Translations under genes and position numbers: made by a program
Assembly (NCBI RefSeq): GCF_019392195.1
Contig: NZ_JAHXKI010000002.1
Span: 310,001-374,000, forward strand
From: Marinobacter sp. F4206
Lineage (GTDB): Bacteria; Pseudomonadota; Gammaproteobacteria; Pseudomonadales; Oleiphilaceae
Length of the DNA stretch: 64,000 nt
Reading direction: 5' to 3'
In this document: in pieces, positions 19,478 through 28,254 of the stretch
How positions within the stretch are numbered: the stretch's first letter is position 1
How the letters are laid out: each line of letters begins with the position of its first letter
Notes under the pieces: model-generated
What the model was told of the DNA's origin: nothing
Seen by the model: only the letters and a program-made list of their open reading frames with translations
Database searches by the model: none

Positions 19478-20890
19478 TTACTGCTGGCTGCCGCTGGATT
19501 GCTGAGGTGCAATCGCTGCCAGCTGCTGGCTGACGTAATTGCCCGTACTGTTCAACTGTGAGATCAGAGAGTCTGCCGCCGAAAACTGCGCGACCAAACG
19601 CTCGCGATAAGTCTCCATCCGGAGGTCAAGACGATCCCTCTGTTCCTGAATCTGATCCAGGGCATTATTCAGACCGTTCGTCCGCCCCGAAATCGCACCA
19701 TCGCTGGCCAGATAATTTTCGATGGTTGCATCAATCTTTGCGGCAATACCGTCCGCGCCATTCTGCTCCGAAAACAGCGCAGTCACTGCCTCTGGATCGG
19801 CCTCCAGCTTATCCTTGAAGACCTCTGCGTCGAACTCAAGCTTTCCGGTGCTTGGATCTGTCTTGATGCCGAGATCTGCCAGGGTGCGAACGGTGCTGTT
19901 CTCCATGCCAGCAGGTACCGTGGTCAAGCCTGAGCGCAAATCCCGCTCAATGCTTCGGACCGTCGAATCGCCTGAAAGAATCCCCCCGACCCCGGTATCC
20001 GCATTGTAGCCGGAAGCCTTGTCGATAATGTCCTGAAGCGCGTTGAACTTGTCGACAAATTCCTGGACGCGGCCGGCGACTTCGTCCGGGTCCCTTTCCA
20101 CCTTCACGGAGGTGGTGCCCACGGATTTCACGTCAAACGTTACGCCTTCCACAACATCTTCAACGGTGTTGGAGGGCCGACTGACCGAAATGCCATTGAC
20201 CTCCAGCAACGCGTCTTTCGCTGCCACCGTCTCGGTCAGATTCGACGTAGTGCCATCAAATGCAAACTGCGACAGTCCGGACGCATCAGCGTTGTTGCCG
20301 TCGCTGTCGGCCACCGAGACCTGGACGGCATTTTCCAGTCCACTCTCATCGGAAGACAGAACGAGGCGAAACCCGCTGCCGGTGTCGACAATGCCCGCCG
20401 ACAAACCGGCATTCGAATCGTTGATCGAATCGGCGAGCCCCTGGAGCGTGTTATTACTACCATCCACCGTCACGTCGGTACTGACACCATTGACGGTGAA
20501 CGTGAGGGTGCCGGTGCCCACTGTTGTGGTATCGGTATCAGCAAAGGAACCCGAGGCAAGAGACTGAGCCTGGGCAAGCTGCGTCACGTTGACACTGTAG
20601 GAGCCGCGACTGGCGACCGTAGGGTCCACGTTGACTGCAGCAACCGACTCGTTAGAGGAACTGGCCGTCAGCGCCTTGAGGCCATCCGGAGATGCCAGCG
20701 TTTCGAGCGGCTTTTGCAGGGCTTCCAGAGCCCCCTTTAACGCGCCGAAGGCAGAAATCTTGGTCTGGGCTTCGTTTTCTCTGCGATTTAAACGGAGCTC
20801 AACGGGCTGTCGCTCTGCGCTGACCAGCTGGTCAACCAGATCGGCACTGAAGATTCCGGAGCCAGCACCCAGCGATGAAATTCCTGCCAT
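19478..20890 (-). CDS. fliD: Flagellar cap protein FliD (hook-associated protein 2)
   Basis: This 470-residue filament-capping protein directs flagellin assembly at the tip. The N-terminal FliD domain starts MAGISSLGAGSGIFSADLVDQLV. The C-terminal domain carries YRERLVAQFSAADSLISQLNSTGNYVSQQL, the usual end of the family. A good sigma28-type promoter lies 39-65 bases upstream, and fliS follows 27 bases later. Confidence 0.96.
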   Translation of the reverse strand: MAGISSLGAGSGIFSADLVDQLVSAERQPVELRLNRRENEAQTKISAFGALKGALEALQKPLETLASPDGLKALTASSSNESVAAVNVDPTVASRGSYSVNVTQLAQAQSLASGSFADTDTTTVGTGTLTFTVNGVSTDVTVDGSNNTLQGLADSINDSNAGLSAGIVDTGSGFRLVLSSDESGLENAVQVSVADSDGNNADASGLSQFAFDGTTSNLTETVAAKDALLEVNGISVSRPSNTVEDVVEGVTFDVKSVGTTSVKVERDPDEVAGRVQEFVDKFNALQDIIDKASGYNADTGVGGILSGDSTVRSIERDLRSGLTTVPAGMENSTVRTLADLGIKTDPSTGKLEFDAEVFKDKLEADPEAVTALFSEQNGADGIAAKIDATIENYLASDGAISGRTNGLNNALDQIQEQRDRLDLRMETYRERLVAQFSAADSLISQLNSTGNYVSQQLAAIAPQQSSGSQQ

Positions 20891-20928
20891 ATCGAGCCTC
20901 CTGCAAGGCTTGTTTGTTCTATCTATAC

Positions 20929-20955
20929 ATAACGGCAGCGGGCGGCAAAACTTTG
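20929..20955 (-). promoter_or_regulatory. Sigma28 (FliA) type promoter of fliD
   Basis: On the minus strand CAAAGTTT (20948-20955), an 11-base spacer and GCCGTTAT (20929-20936) match the FliA consensus TAAAGTTT-N11-GCCGATAA at 13 of 16 positions. This fits late-class flagellar expression of fliD-fliS. Confidence 0.8.
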
Positions 20956-21015
20956 CCTCATTCCCACCGCCTTTCAGTAACTATTTGTTAACCGCCTGCA
21001 CATCCAGAACAGACG

Positions 21016-21046
21016 AAAACGCCGCCAGCCCGTAAGGGTGGCGGCG
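21016..21046 (-). terminator. Terminator after flaG
   Basis: CGCCGCCA (21020-21027) pairs with TGGCGGCG (21039-21046), followed on the minus strand by TTTTCG. It lies 40 bases after the flaG stop and separates flaG from the fliD promoter. Confidence 0.75.
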
Positions 21047-21085
21047 CTAACGCAGATCCACAGCATTCAGTGAACGGCCTACAGG

Positions 21086-21523
21086 TTAGACTTTCAAGTC
21101 AAATAACGTTAGCGGTTCATCCTGCTGCAATTTTTCTGCCAACCTCAATGCGACCTCATCCGGAATCTGCCGAATAACTTTCTGGGTTTCCTGATCAACG
21201 ACCCTCACGATCGTTTTACCAAGCTCCTGGTTCACTTCGAATTGCAGATCTCTCTGCACATTCTGAACAAAGTCATTCAACTGCGAAACGGCACGCCCCA
21301 CATCCTCGCTGTCGATCACCCGGCGACGTTCTTCAACCGGCGATTGGGCGTTATTTGATGCTGGAGACAGGTCAACATCAGTGGCCGACCTCCCCGGGGA
21401 TAAGGCTTCTTGAGCGGAGACATTTCTGCCATCTGCTCGAGGTGACACGGACGCCCGAGCCGGAGCTTGCTCACTGGAGCGAACCAGCTTCAAATCCGGG
21501 CTGTTCAGGTTTACGTCATTCAT
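21086..21523 (-). CDS. flaG: FlaG family flagellar protein
   Basis: This 145-residue protein has a low-complexity N-terminal half rich in Ser, Ala and Arg and a conserved C-terminal FlaG domain of about 80 residues (FVQNVQRDLQFEVNQELGKT, then VVDQETQKVIRQIPDEVALRL). FlaG proteins influence filament length in some bacteria; the mechanism is not settled. A GAGGTGG ribosome site precedes the ATG. It lies between flagellin 1 and fliD, as is common in Pseudomonas-like flagellar clusters. Confidence 0.93.
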   Translation of the reverse strand: MNDVNLNSPDLKLVRSSEQAPARASVSPRADGRNVSAQEALSPGRSATDVDLSPASNNAQSPVEERRRVIDSEDVGRAVSQLNDFVQNVQRDLQFEVNQELGKTIVRVVDQETQKVIRQIPDEVALRLAEKLQQDEPLTLFDLKV

Positions 21524-21552
21524 GATCCACCTCGCTGTCCCTGAATGGAATT

Positions 21553-21581
21553 AACCAGCCCTTCTCAATGAAGGGCCGGTT
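21553..21581 (-). terminator. Hairpin between flagellin 1 and flaG
   Basis: An 11-bp stem with one wobble pair (21553-21563 with 21571-21581) lies 20 bases after the flagellin stop, followed on the minus strand by AATTCC rather than a T-run. It is probably a partial terminator that keeps flagellin mRNA above flaG mRNA, or a stabilising 3' structure. Confidence 0.45.
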
Positions 21582-21599
21582 GACTCCAACTGCCCCCGA

Positions 21600-22421
21600 T
21601 TACTGAAGGAGGGACAGAACCTGATTGGGACGAGCGTTCGCCTGCGCAAGGACCGAGATACCGGCCTGCTGCAGTACGTTCGCCTTGGCCAGTTTCGCGG
21701 TTTCAGCGGCGAAGTCTGCATCTACGATCCGGCTGTTGGAAGCACTCAGGTTCTCGATGTTGGTGCCGAGGTTGTTGATGGTGCTTTCAAAGCGGTTCTG
21801 CACCGCACCCAGATCGGCGCGGAAGGTATTTACACTCGAGAGAGCTGCATCGATGGTGTCAAGTGCAGATGCTGCGCCAGTTGCAGTTGAAATGTCTACC
21901 GCATTGACGCTCAACCCGGCCGCCGTCATGGTTGTATCGAAGTCAACGGAAATTGTCTGACCAGCGTTCGCTCCAACCTGAAAGTCAACACTGGAAAGAG
22001 AACCGTCAAGTACATTCAAGCTGTTGAACTGGGTATCATCGGCAATGCGCGTGATTTCTGAGATGCGCTGAGTAACTTCAGCTTGCAGCAGGTCCCGATC
22101 ACCGTCGGAGTTAGAGCCGTTAGCCGCCTGAACCGCCAGTTCACGCATACGCTGCAGGTTTGCAACCGTTTCATCCAGGCCACCTTCAGCGGTCTGGACC
22201 ATAGAGATACCGTCGTTGGCGTTACGTTGCGCGACGTTCAAGCCACGAATCTGGGTATCAAAGCGGGTTGAGATTGCCAGACCGGCCGCGTCATCCTTGG
22301 CCGAGTTGATCCGCAGGCCGGAAGACAGACGCTCAAGAGCCTGATCGCTCAGACCCTGAGACTTGTTCAGCTGGTTCTGGGCGCTGAGAGATGCGACGTT
22401 AGTGTTGATTCCGAGAGCCAT
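21600..22421 (-). CDS. fliC: Flagellin 1 (short flagellin)
   Basis: This 273-residue flagellin begins MALGINTNVASLSAQNQLNK and has conserved N-terminal (about 1-140) and C-terminal (about 190-273) D0/D1 helices, including LSSGLRINSAKDDAAGLAIS and VLQQAGISVLAQANARPNQV. The central surface-exposed domain is very short, giving a compact filament subunit. It is transcribed from a sigma28-type promoter and heads the flagellin-flaG-fliD-fliS row. A second, longer flagellin lies beyond the maf gene on the opposite strand. Confidence 0.97.
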   Translation of the reverse strand: MALGINTNVASLSAQNQLNKSQGLSDQALERLSSGLRINSAKDDAAGLAISTRFDTQIRGLNVAQRNANDGISMVQTAEGGLDETVANLQRMRELAVQAANGSNSDGDRDLLQAEVTQRISEITRIADDTQFNSLNVLDGSLSSVDFQVGANAGQTISVDFDTTMTAAGLSVNAVDISTATGAASALDTIDAALSSVNTFRADLGAVQNRFESTINNLGTNIENLSASNSRIVDADFAAETAKLAKANVLQQAGISVLAQANARPNQVLSLLQ

Positions 22422-22488
22422 GATGCTTCCCCTTCAAAATTGTGTTTTGACACTTTAGAAAGGCCAGCCCCCAGATCTTCTGTTTGGG

Positions 22489-22523
22489 AACGCTGCCCTG
22501 TTATTCCACTTAACGGCAGCGTT
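22489..22523. repeat. Inverted repeat overlapping the flagellin 1 promoter
   Basis: AACGCTGCC (22489-22497) and GGCAGCGTT (22515-22523) form a perfect 9-bp inverted repeat with a 17-base loop. The right arm covers part of the sigma28 -10 element. It could be an operator or a hairpin at the start of the transcript; no T-tract follows on the minus strand. Confidence 0.45.
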
Positions 22524-22536
22524 TTCCATCGCTTTA
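22510..22536 (-). promoter_or_regulatory. Sigma28 (FliA) type promoter of flagellin 1
   Basis: TAAAGCGA (22529-22536), an 11-base spacer and GCCGTTAA (22510-22517) on the minus strand match TAAAGTTT-N11-GCCGATAA with the exact spacing. It leaves a leader of about 80 bases before the flagellin ATG. Confidence 0.75.
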
Positions 22537-22584
22537 GCGTCCATACCTGAATTTATGTAACAAACTGTTAAATCGACTGTATTA

Positions 22585-24681
22585 TCACTTATCGGGCTCA
22601 GCATTCATGAGTCGATGGATAACCCATGGGTCCTCTTCCGGCCTCAGATCGGCAAGCATAACAGATGAAAAATGGTCGGGAAGCTGCTCCAAAAACTCCT
22701 TGAATGTCTGTCCCCAGTGATCCAGGAAATCCTGCAAGTCTTCATCCCGATGAGCGAGTCCATGACAAAGACCCGTTTGCAGAAAACGCTGAACCGACCC
22801 TTTCAGAATTTGCCATCCCATCATCTGAACAATCACCTGTGAACGTCGACCGCTTCCGGGCCCGACTCTGTTGAGATAGTCTCGAATCTGATTACACACG
22901 ATGATCAAATCCTTGAGACCCGACAGGCGGCTCCCCCGTAACGTCAACAGAAACTCCCTCGCCGTTTCTTTAACCTCTTTCGCCACTGCAGCAAAGATCT
23001 GATCCCTGTCTATGAACGGCATGCTCTCTGCACTTTCTTTCACCGAGGCAATTATGCCGCTCCGCTCTGCTTCCGAAATTGCGGTTAAAGGCTCAATAAA
23101 GTCAGCTTCCGATAGCCATTCGGCGCCATTGATCAAAGCGCCGTCTGAGCAATTTCGCACGGAGAACGTGAGCCCTTGCTTGTCACGGTCTTCAAGATAC
23201 CGTTCAGCTGCCCGTTTGGCACTGAAGTAATCGCCTTGGGTAATAACTGTGGTGCCATTCACTCCCTCGGTCTCAAACTTGGGGCGAGCCTCCGTTTCGG
23301 ATGCAGTGTCCTTCCGAAAGCTCGTTGCGAATTCCGTCTTGGATTCCTGGCCATAGACTGAAAACCGGGAATGATGCTGGGACTTATCCTGGTAGCCGTA
23401 GTCCGTGCCAAACAGGAAGATATTTCGGAATCCGTAAGCAAACGCCAAGGCCAACGCGGCATTGGTGCATGTCGGAGAACAACCGGGAATGGCGTAGTCA
23501 TTGAAACCGAGGAACGCCGGTATGTAGTACTCGGACGAGAAGTAGAAACAAAAATCCTCGAACAAGGGGGGGACCAAAGGGTTCACGCTGATCGTAGACA
23601 ACAGTGTAATGTCGTGCAGACCAAACTGTTCATCGATATCGGTGAGCATTTCATAAATCATGTAATCGGCATCGAGTTCGACATGAAAATCCGGACGTAC
23701 CCCGTGATTCAGCAGGGCTCGCAATCCGGTACCCGCGCTGATTACGATCAGTTTGTCTCGACATGCTTTCAAACCCTCAATCCTATTATCAATTGAGGGC
23801 CCACTCCCAACCACGGCCACGGGAATATTTGATTCTTCCAACTCGAACGGCCTTATGTGGCGCCCACCCAGGCGCAAGTTATGGAATACGTTACGAAGCC
23901 CCCTAAGCTCAAAATCGTAATTCCCCCAGTTGGCACCAACAACCGGCAAATCTTTTTCAAGGTCTTTGGCGATGCGGTACAACTCAACGTTCGCCAAGTG
24001 ATTATAATACCAACTAAAAAATGGGTATAGCGGGACAATTTCTGCCATTTTCTTGCCCAGGACCCTGCGCACATTCTCTTCTGACGCGTCTGTCGCGATA
24101 CAAAAAGAAATTGCGCGACCCTTGCCACGAAAACGCTTACAGATTTCTTCCCAGTCGACGGTAAACAAGGTCAAGGCAAAGCGCTCGGCATCGGGCTCAA
24201 AAACAACAGCGTCGATCACATCAGCCTGCGCAGTCAGGTATTCAATATGATAGCCGAGCCCGCAACCGAGGAAGACTACCGAAGGTAACACCTCACCGCG
24301 GTAATACCCTCTAAACGACTCGGGCGTAATCTTGCTTGTCGCAACGCTTTCAGCAACAAAGCGCGAAGCGAACCTCGCGTTGTCCCCGCCGGAATGAAAT
24401 GGGGGCCGCATGGTGACAATGGGCTTTTCGGGCGGATTGTTTTCCAGAAATTTCTGAACCTCTGATTCAGAATATTCCCGGGCAAGATGGCGATAGACCG
24501 AACGTCCGGAATCCAATAGATCTACATCATCTCGCCCCGGAGTCAAAACCAATTCACAATGCTGAGGCTCAAAATTAGCAAAATATTGGTAAATCTCTGG
24601 ACGATACTTCTGAAAGTAAGCCAGGTTTTTTAGTTTTCTCCGAATAAACGGCAGCGAAGCATCTTCATCGGTTCCAGACAT
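22585..24681 (-). CDS. Motility accessory factor (Maf) type glycosyltransferase
   Basis: This 698-residue protein of the Maf / DUF115 family transfers nonulosonic acids such as pseudaminic acid onto flagellin Ser/Thr residues in the cytoplasm. The central DUF115 Rossmann domain has PVAVVGSGPSIDNRI near residue 290 and continues with VISAGTGLRALLNHGVRPDF and NIFLFGTDYGYQDK. It lies between two flagellin genes. A complete pseudaminic acid pathway is encoded 11-17 kb away, which gives a plausible donor (CMP-Pse). The sugar specificity is inferred from this context, not from residues. Confidence 0.88.
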   Translation of the reverse strand: MSGTDEDASLPFIRRKLKNLAYFQKYRPEIYQYFANFEPQHCELVLTPGRDDVDLLDSGRSVYRHLAREYSESEVQKFLENNPPEKPIVTMRPPFHSGGDNARFASRFVAESVATSKITPESFRGYYRGEVLPSVVFLGCGLGYHIEYLTAQADVIDAVVFEPDAERFALTLFTVDWEEICKRFRGKGRAISFCIATDASEENVRRVLGKKMAEIVPLYPFFSWYYNHLANVELYRIAKDLEKDLPVVGANWGNYDFELRGLRNVFHNLRLGGRHIRPFELEESNIPVAVVGSGPSIDNRIEGLKACRDKLIVISAGTGLRALLNHGVRPDFHVELDADYMIYEMLTDIDEQFGLHDITLLSTISVNPLVPPLFEDFCFYFSSEYYIPAFLGFNDYAIPGCSPTCTNAALALAFAYGFRNIFLFGTDYGYQDKSQHHSRFSVYGQESKTEFATSFRKDTASETEARPKFETEGVNGTTVITQGDYFSAKRAAERYLEDRDKQGLTFSVRNCSDGALINGAEWLSEADFIEPLTAISEAERSGIIASVKESAESMPFIDRDQIFAAVAKEVKETAREFLLTLRGSRLSGLKDLIIVCNQIRDYLNRVGPGSGRRSQVIVQMMGWQILKGSVQRFLQTGLCHGLAHRDEDLQDFLDHWGQTFKEFLEQLPDHFSSVMLADLRPEEDPWVIHRLMNAEPDK

Positions 24682-25056
24682 CTAACGGTTTCCTTAATAC
24701 TTGATCAGGATTCAGCCTTCAGACAAAAACTCACTGCGGTAACGCAATTGGCGAGCTAATTTTCCAAGGTTTCTTCAAGTAATACCAGAATCACCAAAGC
24801 AACAGCAAAACCTTCGTCTCCGGCATCAAAAAGAAGGCGGCAAATTTCTGCCCCTGACCTCACCCCACCACAGGCGGATAACTCACCTCTCCGCAAGCAG
24901 CTCTGGATTTTCTATTTATTTTCATGACCTTAATGAGATTCTTGCCCTTTTGGCACGTTATTGGCTTTACCTCGCCCAGGTAAACAACTTTTAGCCGGCC
25001 CAACATGCTGACGGCAAATGAAGTTGTCCAGAAAATCACACCGAGGAGAAAAAGAG
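24682..25056. other. Divergent intergenic region between maf and flagellin 2
   Basis: This 375-base stretch has no gene I can support. It contains the sigma54-like promoter of flagellin 2 at 24951-24966 and its leader of about 80 bases. The half nearest maf is AT-richer than the surroundings and presumably holds the maf promoter, which I could not pin down. Confidence 0.6.
24951..24966 (+). promoter_or_regulatory. Sigma54 (RpoN) type promoter of flagellin 2
   Basis: TGGCACGTTATTGGCT contains GG and GC separated by exactly 10 bases, as in the RpoN consensus TGGCACG-N4-TTGCW, with one mismatch in the -12 element. The gene start is about 90 bases downstream. An activator such as FleQ or FlrC would be required; no site for one was identified. 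Confidence 0.6.
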
Positions 25057-26220
25057 ATGCCTCAGATAATTAACACCAACATTGCATCACTCAATGCCCA
25101 GCGGAATCTGAACGCAACTCAAAGCGACGCCAACGTCGCCTTGCAGCGTCTCTCCTCGGGGCTGCGGATCAACTCCGCCAAAGACGACGCGGCCGGCCTG
25201 GCGATTTCCGAACGCTTTCAGTCCCAGATTACTGGCCTGAACATGGCACAGAGAAATGCCAACGACGGTATCTCGCTGGCTCAGACCACCGAGGGTGCGC
25301 TGGACGAAATTACCGCGAACCTGCAGCGGATCCGCGAACTTGCTGTGCAGTCTGCCAACGCCTCCAATAGTCCTTCAGACCGCCAGGCCCTGAATGCCGA
25401 GGTTCAGCAGCGGATTGAAGAAATTAACCGAATTGCTGGCCAGACATCCTTCAACGGCCTGAAGATTCTGGATGGCAGCCTGCTCACCCAGACCTTCCAG
25501 GTCGGCGCCAACGCGGGTGACACTATCAGCGTTTCCGGTTTCGATACCCGCGGCTCCCAGATCGGTTCGACCATCAACCAGAGCACCGGTCTTCTGGCCC
25601 TGACCGACGGGACCGATACCCTTCAGACTATTTTTGATGAAGGGCGAACTGTCGATATGGCTTTTGACATTACCGGCGTCGATGGCACCGTGACCACTGT
25701 CAACGTAACCGGTGCCGGCTCTCTGCAGGACGTTCTTGGACAGGTCAACGCCCAGTCACCGACCACCGGTGTCAGCGTGAACATGAACCGAACCAACGAC
25801 GAGCTGATCTTCTCGTCCCAGTTCGGCGAGGACTTCTCCGTTGATATCACGCCCGCAGGTGGAGCCACACAGACTGTCGCTGCGACCGCCGCCGCCAATA
25901 CAGTGTCAGCCAACGATACCGACATCTCCACTCAGGACGGTGCGGATTTGGCGATGATCTCTGTTGACTACGCCATCGAAGCCATTAATGGCATTCGTGC
26001 GGAACTGGGTGCGGTTCAGAACCGCTTCGAGTCCACCATCGCCAACCTGAGCACCACATCGGAAAACCTCTCGGCCTCAAACAGCCGGATCCGGGATGCT
26101 GACTTCGCCGCCGAGTCGGCGGAGCTCGCCCGCACCCAGGTATTGCAACAAGCGGGTCTTTCGGTGCTTGCCCAGGCAAACGCTCGTCCCCAGCAGGTGC
26201 TCCAGCTGCTCCAGGGTTAA
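25057..26220 (+). CDS. Flagellin 2 (longer flagellin)
   Basis: This 387-residue flagellin starts MPQIINTNIASLNAQRNLNA. It has the conserved N-terminal domain (LSSGLRINSAKDDAAGLAIS) and the C-terminal domain (FAAESAELARTQVLQQAGLSVLAQ). Between them lies a Thr/Asp/Val-rich variable domain of about 180 residues that is absent from flagellin 1. The start at 25057 is set by a GAGGAG site 8 bases upstream and the family N-terminus; an in-frame start 13 codons earlier lacks support. It is followed after 30 bases, without a terminator, by the TPR-methyltransferase-like gene. Many exposed Ser and Thr in the variable domain are possible glycosylation sites. Confidence 0.96.
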   Translation: MPQIINTNIASLNAQRNLNATQSDANVALQRLSSGLRINSAKDDAAGLAISERFQSQITGLNMAQRNANDGISLAQTTEGALDEITANLQRIRELAVQSANASNSPSDRQALNAEVQQRIEEINRIAGQTSFNGLKILDGSLLTQTFQVGANAGDTISVSGFDTRGSQIGSTINQSTGLLALTDGTDTLQTIFDEGRTVDMAFDITGVDGTVTTVNVTGAGSLQDVLGQVNAQSPTTGVSVNMNRTNDELIFSSQFGEDFSVDITPAGGATQTVAATAAANTVSANDTDISTQDGADLAMISVDYAIEAINGIRAELGAVQNRFESTIANLSTTSENLSASNSRIRDADFAAESAELARTQVLQQAGLSVLAQANARPQQVLQLLQG

Positions 26221-26250
26221 GGTTTTGACTTGAAGGATTGAGGTATACCC

Positions 26251-28251
26251 ATGCAAGCACAGCATCAAAATAGTGATCTCCACGCCCGGGACGCGCAAGC
26301 TGCCCGCCTGCTTCTGCAGGCAAACATCGCTTATGCCGATTCCAACAGCAGCGAGTCCAGCCTTGTTCAGAGGCTGAACGCGCGTCAGGAATGTCGGGGC
26401 CATCTGGAGCAGGCACTTGCAGTGGATCCTGAAAGCGCCGGAGCGCTGGGCTTGCTGGGACGCGTCGAGCTGGACGACGGCCAGTTGGAAAAGGCACAAC
26501 TACTCTTCAACGCCAGCCTCAACGCAGACCCAGAGCAACCGCAACAATACGCCAACCTGGGCTATTGGGCGCTGAAGAGTGAGCGTCCGGCCCTGGCCGA
26601 GCAGTATTTCCTGCAAGCGCTGGATTACGACCGCCAATCGGCGTCGGCCTTCTGTGGCGTTGCCCATGCAAAGCGGCTTCAAGGCCAGTTTGATGTGGCC
26701 TATCTGCATTACCGGAAGCTTCTCGAAATGGGCGTCGAATGGGCGTCCGTCTACAGCGGCATGCTGAACTGTGCACTCCACCTCAACGTGGACCGGGCAG
26801 ACGGCGATCTCGCCCAGGACGCCATCGCACTGCTTCGTCAGGAAGGCCTGCCGCACCAGGAACTCGGTCGATTTGTCGGTGCCATCATTCACCAGCAGTA
26901 CGATCTGGATAACCCCAGTGCAGAAATCATTCTGGACGCCGCCAGCGAAGATGAGCTACTGATTCTTGCCCTGCAAAAAACGCTGATGCCCAGTCCGGCA
27001 ATCGAGAACCTGGTGGTGCTGTTGCGCCGGGCTATCGTTGCCGAGGTGGCGCAGACGGTGGAGTTGCGCGACGACCTGCAGCGACTGGCCCTGGCCATCG
27101 GCCAGTATGTCGATCGCACCGGCTATGCCCTGATTGCCGAAGAAGACGAAGAACGGCTTGTAGCTGCCATCAACGACAGCATTCAGGCTCAGCTTGTCAT
27201 GGCCGAACCTCAGGATGGCATGATCGGCTCGCTGATCATCAGTTCTATGTACGGCGCCCTGTTCCATCAGGCCTTTGCCGTGCAGCTTGGCCAGTGGAGC
27301 CTGACCGACTGGCCACTGGCGCTGCAGCCGGTTCTGGCCGCGAGCTACTATGACCGCGCCAACGAAGAAGCCATCAAACAGAATTTCGCCGAGAAGGCTG
27401 ACGAACTGGCCCTGGAGAAAACGGATACACCTCAGGCCTGGCCCGCCTGGTCTCAGCTGGCCTTCCGCGCCGAGAGCAGCCTCAAAAGCCTGATGGCAAC
27501 CGAACTGAAACTGCCGACAGACCATCTTCCAAATATTCTCCGAATCATGATCTGCGGCGCTCAGTCAGGCCAGCGTGCCATGGAATTGGCCCGCTATCTG
27601 AGTGATGTGGAAATCATTGCGGTGGACGAATCACTGGCCAACATCGCCAAAGGCACACGCATGGCCGGAGAGCTCGGCATGGAGAACATTGTGTTCTGGC
27701 CCTGGTCCATTGCCCAGCAATTCGTAGCCGATGGTCATCAGGTCCACTGGATCGAGATTGGACGACTGCCCTCCTCCGCCATGACCAACCTGTCCCTGGC
27801 GGCGCTGGTGAACGATGCCACCTCGTCCGGTGCAGTGGTGCACATGCACACCACCGTCGCCGAACAGACCCGCGGCGATCAGCACATTCGCTCGCTGATC
27901 GAAGAGCACAATCTGAAACCCAATCGAGCAACGCTACGGCAATTACGCCAGATGGTGCTCACCAGCCACCAGGACACCGACTGGCAGGAATTGGCGAACG
28001 AAGACGACTTCTTCAATCTCGGCGGGTGTCGCGACCGCTGGTTCTGTCCCCAGGAAACCTCTCAACTGAGACAGTTGATGGGCATGGTGAGCAACGAGGT
28101 GGAATGGAAACTGGTCAAGGCAAGGGATACGGATGGCCACAGCCTGGCCACCCAACCCGTGCAAAAGCAGATTCAGGCCGAAGCCCTTGGCAGCGAAGTC
28201 CAGAGCCTGGTCGGCCAGGGCCTGAGCGTCTACTTCTGTAAACGCCGCTGA
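26251..28251 (+). CDS. TPR protein with divergent SAM-methyltransferase-like C-terminal domain
   Basis: This 666-residue protein has no close match that I recall. Residues about 45-190 form tetratricopeptide repeats (HLEQALAVDPESAGALGLLG, then LLFNASLNADPEQPQQYANL, then YFLQALDYDRQSASAFCGVA). A helical middle leads to a C-terminal Rossmann-like domain with the layout of TPR-linked class I methyltransferases: LRIMICGAQSGQRAMELAR near 430, EIIAVDESLANIAKGTRMAG after it, and FFNLGGCRDRWF near 590. The usual SAM-binding loop GCGTG is replaced by CGAQSGQ, so activity is doubtful. A GAGG site precedes the ATG. It is probably co-transcribed with flagellin 2, suggesting a role in modifying or handling that flagellin; this is inference. 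Confidence 0.65.
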   Translation: MQAQHQNSDLHARDAQAARLLLQANIAYADSNSSESSLVQRLNARQECRGHLEQALAVDPESAGALGLLGRVELDDGQLEKAQLLFNASLNADPEQPQQYANLGYWALKSERPALAEQYFLQALDYDRQSASAFCGVAHAKRLQGQFDVAYLHYRKLLEMGVEWASVYSGMLNCALHLNVDRADGDLAQDAIALLRQEGLPHQELGRFVGAIIHQQYDLDNPSAEIILDAASEDELLILALQKTLMPSPAIENLVVLLRRAIVAEVAQTVELRDDLQRLALAIGQYVDRTGYALIAEEDEERLVAAINDSIQAQLVMAEPQDGMIGSLIISSMYGALFHQAFAVQLGQWSLTDWPLALQPVLAASYYDRANEEAIKQNFAEKADELALEKTDTPQAWPAWSQLAFRAESSLKSLMATELKLPTDHLPNILRIMICGAQSGQRAMELARYLSDVEIIAVDESLANIAKGTRMAGELGMENIVFWPWSIAQQFVADGHQVHWIEIGRLPSSAMTNLSLAALVNDATSSGAVVHMHTTVAEQTRGDQHIRSLIEEHNLKPNRATLRQLRQMVLTSHQDTDWQELANEDDFFNLGGCRDRWFCPQETSQLRQLMGMVSNEVEWKLVKARDTDGHSLATQPVQKQIQAEALGSEVQSLVGQGLSVYFCKRR

Positions 28252-28254
28252 GCC

